A stretch of DNA of 64,000 nt, from assembly GCF_030160635.1 (NCBI RefSeq), contig NZ_BSOS01000007.1, positions 186,001-250,000 on the forward strand, read 5' to 3'. Positions 30,241-36,767 of the stretch are shown here, in pieces. Source of the DNA: Acidocella aquatica (GTDB lineage Bacteria; Pseudomonadota; Alphaproteobacteria; Acetobacterales; Acetobacteraceae). Each line of letters opens with the position of its first letter. The first letter of the stretch is position 1. Both the position numbers and the translations under genes were made by a program. The notes under the pieces were generated by a model that saw only the letters and a list, made by a program, of their open reading frames with translations, made no database searches and was not told the DNA's origin.

Positions 30241-30280
30241 ATTGGTTTAGCTTGAATCGGCTGATTCAAGCTAAACCAAT
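30241..30280. repeat. Palindromic element, 18-bp perfect stem
   Basis: ATTGGTTTAGCTTGAATC (30241-30258) and GATTCAAGCTAAACCAAT (30263-30280) are perfect inverted copies separated by GGCT. The element is AT-rich compared with its surroundings and lies between two convergent genes, 22 bp from the preceding palindrome. Bidirectional terminator or repeat element. Confidence 0.75.
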
Positions 30281-30286
30281 ATTGAT

Positions 30287-30697
30287 CTAATCCTGAACGC
30301 TCGCGCAGGAGAGTCCAAACTGCGCGAGCGCCTCCTCCAGGTAATCGGCCAGCAACGGAATGCCGAGCAGATAATCCGCCGTGCGCGCGTTATGGTCGCG
30401 CGCCGCCTCGCCCCGCAGCGCGTTCCAATCGCTGATATCGCCATCGCCTCGGCCGAGCCAGGTCATCGCCACCAAGTCTATCTGCGCATCCTCGTTCAAG
30501 GCCCATATCACGCTGGAAAGCTCCGTGCGCACCGGATCGTCAGAATGGTCCTCCAGCACGGCGCGCATATCATCATCACTCGCGTTGGAACCGGGGTCCG
30601 GGTCGGTCACCTCGTCCTTGGCGTCAAACTGCCGCGCCTTGGCGATAATGAAACAGATCGTTTCGAGAGCAATCGACAGGTTCGGTTCTTCGGCCAT
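30287..30697 (-). CDS. DUF3775-family protein
   Basis: A small acidic protein of 136 residues that matches my recollection of the DUF3775 family: LSIALETICFIIAKARQFDAKD at the N-terminus, then DDDMRAVLEDHSDDPV, NEDAQIDLVAMTWLGRGD and TADYLLGIPLLADYLEEAL. The family has no assigned function; it is widespread in alphaproteobacteria and predicted soluble. I use the ATG at 30697, which has GAGGGA just upstream, rather than the start 11 codons earlier. It is convergent with the cytochrome b561 gene, with two palindromes in between. No operon partner is evident. Confidence 0.7.
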   Translation of the reverse strand: MAEEPNLSIALETICFIIAKARQFDAKDEVTDPDPGSNASDDDMRAVLEDHSDDPVRTELSSVIWALNEDAQIDLVAMTWLGRGDGDISDWNALRGEAARDHNARTADYLLGIPLLADYLEEALAQFGLSCASVQD

Positions 30698-30771
30698 TTT
30701 TCCCTCGCTGTGTATAGAGCCTCTCTGCACGCAAGATTACTGCAAATCAGCAACAATTGCACGCCAAACCG

Positions 30772-31314
30772 TCATCCCGCCGCGGGCGTGAAACGCAGCG
30801 CCACGCCGTTCATGCAGTAGCGCAGGCCCGTCGGCGGCGGCCCGTCGGTGAACACATGCCCCAGATGCCCGCCGCAGCGCCGGCAATGCACCTCGGTGCG
30901 CTCCATGAAGAGCGAGTTGTCACTGGCGGTGAGCACGGCATCAGGCAGCGGCGCCCAGAAGCTCGGCCAGCCGGTGCCGCTGTCATATTTGGTTTTGGAG
31001 GAGAACAGCGGCAACGCGCACCCGGCGCAGCCAAAAATGCCCGCGCGGTGCTCGTTCAGCAGCGGGCTGGAAAACGGCGCCTCGGTGCCTTGTTGGCGCA
31101 GCACGTCATACGCCGCCGCGGACAGCAATTTTCGCCATTGCGCGTCGCTATGCGTCACCTCATAGGTTTGCGTGGCCCCGGCGGCGGTGCCGCCAAACAA
31201 TACCGCGGCGGTGCCGCCAAACAATACCGCGGCGGTGCCGCCAAACAATACCGCGGCGGTGCCGCCAAACAATGTGGCGGCACCGCCGGAGAGAAAAAGA
31301 TTACGCCGGTTCAT
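30772..31314 (-). CDS. msrB: Exported methionine sulfoxide reductase B
   Basis: A 180-residue MsrB with an N-terminal export signal. The catalytic part holds the zinc cysteines CAGC and CRRCGGHLGHVF, the substrate region KYDSGTGWPSF and the catalytic Cys in RYCMNGVALRF. It reduces the R form of methionine sulfoxide. The leader begins MNRRNLFLSGG, a twin-arginine-like start. Its hydrophobic core consists of three copies of the octapeptide TAAVLFGG preceded by AATLFGG, encoded by 24-bp tandem repeats. The export route (Tat or Sec) is inferred. Its start overlaps the end of the YyaL-like gene by 14 bp, so the two are coupled. Confidence 0.92.
   Translation of the reverse strand: MNRRNLFLSGGAATLFGGTAAVLFGGTAAVLFGGTAAVLFGGTAAGATQTYEVTHSDAQWRKLLSAAAYDVLRQQGTEAPFSSPLLNEHRAGIFGCAGCALPLFSSKTKYDSGTGWPSFWAPLPDAVLTASDNSLFMERTEVHCRRCGGHLGHVFTDGPPPTGLRYCMNGVALRFTPAAG
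31181..31273. repeat. 24-bp in-frame tandem repeat inside msrB
   Basis: Three identical 24-bp units (31181-31204, 31205-31228, 31229-31252), each containing GGCGGTGCCGCC and AAACAATACC, are followed by a fourth unit matching for 21 bases (31253-31273). Each unit is eight codons, so changes in copy number keep the msrB frame and lengthen or shorten the signal peptide core. Confidence 0.95.
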
Positions 31315-33316
31315 GAGACACTCCTGTTTTCGGGAACGGACGCAGCAACGCCATCAGCGCGTCCGGGGTTGTCACCGGCAGGGCGCAGGTGCCGCCCCGG
31401 CAGACGAAAGCGGCGGGCGCTGCCGAAGTTTTGCCGTATGCCGGATGATCGGGTGGCAGCACGGCGTCCGCCGCAACCTGCAACACCACCACGGCGGGGT
31501 CGGCTGCCACCAGGGCGGCGCGGGCCAGCTCCCTGGCGCCGCCGGTCACCACCACGCAGCTGGCGTTCTGCAATATATCCAGCGCCGCGAGCAGCACCGG
31601 CGAGGCCGCCAGCGCCTCCACCCGCCCGCCATAGGAAGCCAGCACCGCCTCGGCCCTGGCGCGGTATGCCGCATCGCCGGTGAGATGAAACAAAATCGCG
31701 TAATTCTCCGCCATCAGCCCGATGCCCGAGGGCGTGGGGCCATCGGTGACATTGCGCCCGCGCGGGCCGGGCACATCCGCCGCGTCATGCGCCGCCATGT
31801 AGAACGCCCCTGCCCCATCGCTGAAGTTCTCTTCCGCCGCGCGCAAAATGCGCAAGCCCTGGGCAAGGCGCGCGGCCTCGCCGGTGGCCTGATACAACGC
31901 CAGCGCGGCGCGCAGCATCGCCGCCTGGTCCTCCAGCAGCCCGGCGGCGGAGATTATCCCGCCCAGGTAGGCATGGGCGATGCGGCCATCCGGCCCGCCC
32001 ATTTTCTCCAGGAGGAAATCAAACACCCGCGCCGCCTCGTCCAGCCAGCCGGGCTCGCCGAATACAAAGCTCGCGCGCGCCAGCGCCGCGATGACCAGCG
32101 CGTTCCAATCGGCCAAAATCTTGTCATCCCGGCCGGGGCGTATGCGCGTGCTCCGCCGCGCCAGCAGCTTCTCCCGGCAATCGGCCAGCGCCAGCTCGGT
32201 GGCGGCATCACCCAGCGGGGTCTTGCGCTCCAGGATGATCCGCTCCTCCCAGTTGCCATGCGGGGGCAACGGGTAATGCGCGCCGAATAACTCTGTCTGC
32301 GCGCCCAGAACCTCGCTTATTTCCTCCGCTTCCCACACATAGAACCTGCCTTCCACCCCCTCGCTGTCAGCATCTTCAGAGGCGGCGAACGCGCCCTCCT
32401 CGCGCATGTCGCGCCGCAGCCAGGCCACGGTTTCGCGCGCGCGGGCCGCATAGAGTTGCGCGCTGGTTTGCGCATAGGCGAGCGCTAATAAATCCAATAT
32501 CAGCGCGTTATCATAAAGCATCTTCTCGAAATGCGGGATCAGCCAGGCCTGATCCGTGGCATAGCGGGCGAAGCCGCCGCCAACATGGTCGTAGATTCCG
32601 CCCTGGCAGATGGCGTTCAGCAACAGCGTCACCGCCTCGCCCGCCCGCGCATCGCCAGCGCGAAAAGCCTCCTGCCACAGGAAGCGGAAAATCGGCGTGT
32701 TAGGGAATTTCGGCGCGCTGCCGCTGCCGCCATGCCGCCAGTCGATGCCGCGTAGAAACCACCCGCGCACATCCTCCAGCGCTTGCGGGCCGGGAAGCGC
32801 GCCGGGGCGCGCGGCAGCGCTGGCCGCCAATGCCCGGTTCATCGCGGTGACGGTCTCGCCGATGCGCGCGCGGTCCGTCTCCCACGCTCTGGCCAGCGCG
32901 CTCAGCACCTGGGTGAAACTCGGCCGGCCGAAACGCGGCTCGGGCGGGAAATAGGTGCCGCCCCAGAACGGCTCTCCCGCCGGGGTGAGTACCATGGTCA
33001 GCGGCCAGCCGCCCTGCTCGCCCATGGCATGCAGGGCGCTCATGTAAATCTGGTCAATATCCGGCCGCTCCTCGCGGTCAACCTTGATGTTCACGTAATG
33101 CGCGTTCATCAGCGCGGCGACGCGTTCATCCTCAAAGCTCTCATGCGCCATCACATGGCACCAGTGGCAGGCGGCATAGCCGATGGAGAGCAGGATCGGC
33201 ACATTGCGCGCCCGCGCCTCCTCCAGCGCCTCAGCCCCCCAGATGTGCCAATGCACCGGGTTGTCCTTGTGCTGCCGCAAATAGGGCGATGACGCCTCGC
33301 CCAGCCTGTTACCCAT
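31301..33316 (-). CDS. YyaL/SSP411-like thioredoxin-domain protein (DUF255)
   Basis: A 671-residue protein whose N-terminal thioredoxin-like domain (DUF255) begins NRLGEASSPYLRQHKDNPVHW and carries CHWC in YAACHWCHVMAHESF, followed by VKVDREERPDID-like and GGWPLTMVLTP stretches. The rest is an (alpha/alpha)-barrel-like region with FPNTPIFRFLW and EDADSEGVEGRFYVWE. Relatives are called YyaL or spermatogenesis-associated SSP411; the biochemical role is not settled. I use the ATG at 33316 because GGAGG precedes it; the frame is open 21 codons further. It overlaps msrB, suggesting a shared thiol-redox or envelope-repair theme. Confidence 0.88.
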   Translation of the reverse strand: MGNRLGEASSPYLRQHKDNPVHWHIWGAEALEEARARNVPILLSIGYAACHWCHVMAHESFEDERVAALMNAHYVNIKVDREERPDIDQIYMSALHAMGEQGGWPLTMVLTPAGEPFWGGTYFPPEPRFGRPSFTQVLSALARAWETDRARIGETVTAMNRALAASAAARPGALPGPQALEDVRGWFLRGIDWRHGGSGSAPKFPNTPIFRFLWQEAFRAGDARAGEAVTLLLNAICQGGIYDHVGGGFARYATDQAWLIPHFEKMLYDNALILDLLALAYAQTSAQLYAARARETVAWLRRDMREEGAFAASEDADSEGVEGRFYVWEAEEISEVLGAQTELFGAHYPLPPHGNWEERIILERKTPLGDAATELALADCREKLLARRSTRIRPGRDDKILADWNALVIAALARASFVFGEPGWLDEAARVFDFLLEKMGGPDGRIAHAYLGGIISAAGLLEDQAAMLRAALALYQATGEAARLAQGLRILRAAEENFSDGAGAFYMAAHDAADVPGPRGRNVTDGPTPSGIGLMAENYAILFHLTGDAAYRARAEAVLASYGGRVEALAASPVLLAALDILQNASCVVVTGGARELARAALVAADPAVVVLQVAADAVLPPDHPAYGKTSAAPAAFVCRGGTCALPVTTPDALMALLRPFPKTGVSHEPA

Positions 33317-33403
33317 GCCCGCCACCTCCACATTATACCGGATAGATGGGAACGCGCAGGCAAACACACCAGAACACAAGCCAAAAGAAAACGGGCAAAA
33401 TAA

Positions 33404-33435
33404 AACCGGCTGCCCCCCTGAGGGAGCAGCCGGTT
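33404..33435 (-). terminator. Terminator of the cyd operon
   Basis: AACCGGCTGC (33404-33413) pairs with GCAGCCGGTT (33426-33435). Read on the minus strand the stem is followed by TTATTTT. It lies about 40 bp beyond the last small cyd ORF, as a factor-independent terminator should. Confidence 0.75.
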
Positions 33436-33442
33436 AAATTGT

Positions 33443-33463
33443 ATCCTTCCAACGCGGAAGGAT
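33443..33463 (-). terminator. Secondary hairpin after the cyd operon
   Basis: ATCCTTCC (33443-33450) pairs with GGAAGGAT (33456-33463) around a 5-nt loop, between the 32-codon ORF stop and the main terminator. Probably part of a tandem terminator or 3'-end stabiliser. Confidence 0.45.
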
Positions 33464-33473
33464 CGCCAAAAGC

Positions 33474-33572
33474 TTAAGGAAATTTCTTCCTTGTATAAAG
33501 ATAGGCCAGACCGTAAAGCCCCAGATAGAGGAACGGGATGAAGATAATCAGACCTTCAAGATCGCCAAGCAT
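33474..33572 (-). CDS. 32-residue single-helix membrane protein, last gene of the cyd operon
   Basis: A short ORF of 32 codons. The peptide starts MLGDLEGLIIF, continues as one hydrophobic helix rich in Leu and Tyr, and ends TRKKFP, giving a positive-inside cytoplasmic tail. An ACGGAGG ribosome site ends about 8 nt before the ATG, inside the last codons of cydX, and the start lies only 3 bp past the cydX stop. A terminator follows. This spacing and site argue that it is translated. It is not an obvious CydX copy; it could be an accessory subunit of cytochrome bd comparable in size to CydH or CydS. Function unknown. Confidence 0.65.
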   Translation of the reverse strand: MLGDLEGLIIFIPFLYLGLYGLAYLYTRKKFP

Positions 33573-33575
33573 GGG

Positions 33576-33767
33576 TTAACCTCCGTTCTTCAGGGTTTCG
33601 AGCTGGGTCTCAAACAACACCCCGCCCGCCACCGCAATGAGAATAATCATGGTGGTACCGACCAGCCAGGCGAAGTACCAGGGGCCATAGTCGCCGCAGA
33701 GAACCGCCAGCGCGATGGCGACAAACAGCACCACCGCCAGGCCAAGAAATTTTGCAAAGGTTTTCAT
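33576..33767 (-). CDS. cydX: Extended CydX-like subunit of cytochrome bd oxidase
   Basis: A 63-residue protein with two hydrophobic segments (about 7-24 and 30-52). Residues 30-39, WYFAWLVGTT, align with the start of E. coli CydX (WYFAWILGT), the single-helix subunit that stabilises CydAB. E. coli CydX begins at this Trp, so the first 29 residues here are an extra N-terminal helix. The gene lies 10 bp beyond cydB on the same strand. The CydX part should clamp CydA near the active-site haems; the role of the added helix is unknown. Confidence 0.8.
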   Translation of the reverse strand: MKTFAKFLGLAVVLFVAIALAVLCGDYGPWYFAWLVGTTMIILIAVAGGVLFETQLETLKNGG

Positions 33768-33777
33768 CTCAAAACTC

Positions 33778-34917
33778 CTAATAGCTATGCGGATCGTTAA
33801 CGACGGTCTCGGTCTTCACCTTGCCGCGCATCACATAAAACGCCCATGAGGTGTAGGACAGAATAACCGGCACGAAGACCACGGCAAAAAACAACATCCA
33901 GCCAAGGTTATAGGCGCTGCCTGTTGAATTCCAAACCGTCAGGCTCTGGCTCGGGTTGGTGGAAGACGGCATGAGGAAGGGGAACATCGCGATCCCGACC
34001 GTGCTGATGGTGCCCGCCCAGGCGACGGCGCCAAGCCACCAGGCCAGCACTTTAAGGTGCAAGCGCAGTGCCAGCGTGCCCACCAGCATGCCAACAAAAC
34101 CAAGCACCGGCGCCAGCCAGAGGATGGGGTAGCTGTGGTAGTTGTTCAGCCAGGCGCCAGCCTGCACCGCCACCGCCGGCCCGCCCAGCGGCGTTGCCTC
34201 CATGCCGGGGTTCACCGCGCCGGTGAACACATACCCGTTGAGATGCGAGACCCAAAGACCGCCCACAGCGAAGATCACCGCCGCCAGCAGGCCGCCGCAG
34301 GTCGCGAACAGGCGCGCGCGGCTATAGATCGGCTCAACACCGCGCAGCATCAAAAAGGTGCCGCCCTGGTAGATGCTCAAGGAGAGCGACATCACACCGC
34401 ACATCACCGCGAAGGGGTTGAGCAGATAGCTGAGGAAGGATTCGTCCTGGTAGTACTGGCCGGTCCAGCCATAATGAAAGCCGACACCTTCAAGCACGTT
34501 ACCAAAGGCCGCGCCGTAGACGATCATCGGCACCGCGCCGGAGATCAGGAAGGCCCAGTCCCAGGTGCCGCGCCAGGTTTTGGTATCCACCTTGGAGCGG
34601 TATTCAAAAGCCACGGGGCGCATGATCATGCTGAACAGCAGCAGGATCATCACCACATAGAACACCGAGAACGAGGTGGCATACAGCGTGGGGAAGGCGG
34701 CAAAAATGGCGCCGCCACCGAGGATGAACCACACCTGATTCCCATCCCAGTGCGGGCCGATGATGTTAAGCGCGGTGCGGCGCTCGGCATCGTTTTTGCC
34801 GACAAAACGCAGCAGCGTGCCAACCCCCATATCCATGCCCACCATCACGGCCAGGCCGGTCAGCAGAACACCCAGGAGCACGGCCCAGATAATTTTCAGA
34901 GCAACGTAGATTTCCAT
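33778..34917 (-). CDS. cydB: Cytochrome bd ubiquinol oxidase subunit II
   Basis: A 379-residue membrane subunit with eight or nine helices. It starts MEIYVALKIIWAVLLG and includes GMDMGVGTLLRF, IGPHWDGNQVWFILGGGAIFAAFPTLYA and MRPVAFEYRSK, the well-conserved N-terminal region of CydB. With CydA it forms the high-affinity quinol oxidase that reduces oxygen to water at low oxygen tension. It lies 15 bp downstream of cydA. Length matches E. coli CydB (379). Confidence 0.96.
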   Translation of the reverse strand: MEIYVALKIIWAVLLGVLLTGLAVMVGMDMGVGTLLRFVGKNDAERRTALNIIGPHWDGNQVWFILGGGAIFAAFPTLYATSFSVFYVVMILLLFSMIMRPVAFEYRSKVDTKTWRGTWDWAFLISGAVPMIVYGAAFGNVLEGVGFHYGWTGQYYQDESFLSYLLNPFAVMCGVMSLSLSIYQGGTFLMLRGVEPIYSRARLFATCGGLLAAVIFAVGGLWVSHLNGYVFTGAVNPGMEATPLGGPAVAVQAGAWLNNYHSYPILWLAPVLGFVGMLVGTLALRLHLKVLAWWLGAVAWAGTISTVGIAMFPFLMPSSTNPSQSLTVWNSTGSAYNLGWMLFFAVVFVPVILSYTSWAFYVMRGKVKTETVVNDPHSY

Positions 34918-34932
34918 TTGTCAGTCTCCTTC

Positions 34933-36555
34933 CTATTCCCAGGACTTGGCGGCAAAGCCGGGTTTGGCGAACATCGGCGATGCGCCCGTGCCGGCAACCG
35001 GGGCTGCGTGGTCATGGGATTGAGGGCCAAGGCGTGCGAATTTGAACATCAGGTAAAGCTCGGCGGCGATGAAGAGGCTGTAGAGCAATGCAAAGCCGAT
35101 GAGCGAGAAGACCATGTAGCCAACATTATGGCTGGAGGCGGCCTGGAACGTCGGCAGCCAGCCATACACCGACCATGGCTGGCGCCCGGCCTCGGCCGTG
35201 ATCCAGCCGAATTCGGAAGCCAGAATGGGCCCCGGAATGGAGTATACGCAGAGTCTGAGCAGAAACTTGTGGCTCTCCAACTGGTTTTTCAGGCTGAAAA
35301 AGGCAACGAATGCGAACAGCCCGATGAAGTAGAAGCCGAGGAACATCATGATCCGGAATGCCCAGAACGTGACGAACACATTCGGAATGGTCTCCTGCTC
35401 CGTCTGCTGCACCACCGTTGGCATTTCGGCCGGGGTGATCGCATTCAGATCCTGGTTCGGCGCGTTCTGCTGCGCCAGGAAGCCATAGCCCATATCGTTC
35501 TCATATTGCTGGAACGTGGCGAGCGAGGCCGCATCATGCGTCGTGCCGTATTGCTGCAACGCGTTGATCGCCTTGATGCCGTTGAGAATATGCGGCCCCG
35601 CGGCGGATTCCAGATCAATCAGGCCTGGAATCGGCTTGTCGAACGTGTGCGTGATAAGCGGCGTCAGTACATAGGGGATGCCGATTTCAAGCGAATTGCT
35701 CTGCGTTTTATCATTCGGCAAGGCCGCCACCAGCCATGGCGCGGAGGGCGAGGTCGTGGTGTGCCACAGACCTTCAATCGCCGCGATTTTGGTTGGTTGC
35801 AACAAATCATCCAGCCGCCCGAGCGCATCGCCCAGCGTCACCACGGCCAGCGTCGAGATCAGCCCGAACACCGCGGCCATGCGGATGGAGCGCGCCGCGA
35901 ATTCCTTGTGCCGGTTGGTGAGCAGGTAATAGGCGCTGATGCCCATGATGAACATCGCCCCGGCAACGAAACCGGCGATCGAGGTATGCACGAATTTCGC
36001 CTGTGCATCCGGGCTGAACACGAGCTGCACAAAGCTGTTGAACTGCATGCGCATGGTGTCGGGGTTGAAGCTGGCGCCTTCCGGGTCCTGCATGAAGCCG
36101 TTTGCGATGAGAATCCATAATGCCGAAAGATTGGAGGCCAGTGCGACCAGATAGGTCACGGCCAGATGCGCCGGCCGGCTCAGACGGTCCCACCCGAAGA
36201 ACATCAGGCCGATAAAGGTCGACTCCATGAAAAAGGCCATCAGCCCTTCAATGGCCAGCGGCGTGCCGAACACGTCACCGACAAAATGCGAAAACATCGA
36301 CCAGTTGGTGCCGAATTCAAATTCCATGGTCAGGCCGGTGGCGACGCCGATGGCAAAGTTGATGCCAAACAGCTTGCCCCAGAACTGGGTCATGTCCTTG
36401 TAAACCTGCTTGCCGGTGATGACGTAGGTAGTTTCCATTGCGGCAAGCAGGATGGTCATGCCGAGCGTCAAAGGCACGAAAATAAAATGGTAGAGGGCAG
36501 TCAAGGCAAATTGCAGACGCGAGAGGTCTACAATCGTTGGGTCTATGAGCGGCAT
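34933..36555 (-). CDS. cydA: Cytochrome bd ubiquinol oxidase subunit I
   Basis: A 540-residue haem-bearing subunit. His23 in LTALYHFIFVPLTLG matches the b595 ligand. His190 in AKFVHTSIAGFVAGAMF and Met403 in FWAFRIMMFLG match the b558 ligands His186 and Met393 of E. coli. The long segment between them and the GRQPW motif fit the long-Q-loop class. I start at 36555 because AGGAG precedes that ATG; twelve more in-frame codons exist upstream. It opens the cydABX unit behind a perfect FNR-type box and gives energy-conserving oxygen reduction under microaerobic conditions. Confidence 0.96.
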   Translation of the reverse strand: MPLIDPTIVDLSRLQFALTALYHFIFVPLTLGMTILLAAMETTYVITGKQVYKDMTQFWGKLFGINFAIGVATGLTMEFEFGTNWSMFSHFVGDVFGTPLAIEGLMAFFMESTFIGLMFFGWDRLSRPAHLAVTYLVALASNLSALWILIANGFMQDPEGASFNPDTMRMQFNSFVQLVFSPDAQAKFVHTSIAGFVAGAMFIMGISAYYLLTNRHKEFAARSIRMAAVFGLISTLAVVTLGDALGRLDDLLQPTKIAAIEGLWHTTTSPSAPWLVAALPNDKTQSNSLEIGIPYVLTPLITHTFDKPIPGLIDLESAAGPHILNGIKAINALQQYGTTHDAASLATFQQYENDMGYGFLAQQNAPNQDLNAITPAEMPTVVQQTEQETIPNVFVTFWAFRIMMFLGFYFIGLFAFVAFFSLKNQLESHKFLLRLCVYSIPGPILASEFGWITAEAGRQPWSVYGWLPTFQAASSHNVGYMVFSLIGFALLYSLFIAAELYLMFKFARLGPQSHDHAAPVAGTGASPMFAKPGFAAKSWE

Positions 36556-36616
36556 TATTGGTGCTCCTGCTGCGTTTAGTTCATAATTCAAAAAATTCAG
36601 ACAAACATACCGAAAT

Positions 36617-36658
36617 ACTATACATGCGGGCGGTTTAGAGTGAGTTGATCTATATCAA
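36617..36658 (-). promoter_or_regulatory. FNR-type box and -10 element of the cydA promoter
   Basis: TTGATCTATATCAA (36645-36658) fits TTGATnnnnATCAA exactly. On the minus strand a -10-like TATAGT occupies 36622-36617. The centre-to-hexamer distance is 29.5 bp, placing the box near -41.5, and the predicted leader is about 55 nt. This is the layout of an FNR/FixK-activated class II promoter. Confidence 0.75.
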
Positions 36659-36767
36659 AGCCTGTTCAGAAAATAAATTATGCGTAACCTCGCGGCTGGC
36701 AGTATCATTCTACTCTTTTGGCCGTATCTCCTGATTTCCTGCAGGATAATTCCGCACCAATATACCC

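Noticed and set aside
31172..32290. Long plus-strand frame with repeated VPPNNTAA
   Set aside because: It is the antisense shadow of the msrB repeat and the YyaL-like gene; no ribosome site and no family match.
34057..36120. 687-codon plus-strand frame
   Set aside because: Antisense to cydA and cydB, which have complete families, motifs and ribosome sites.
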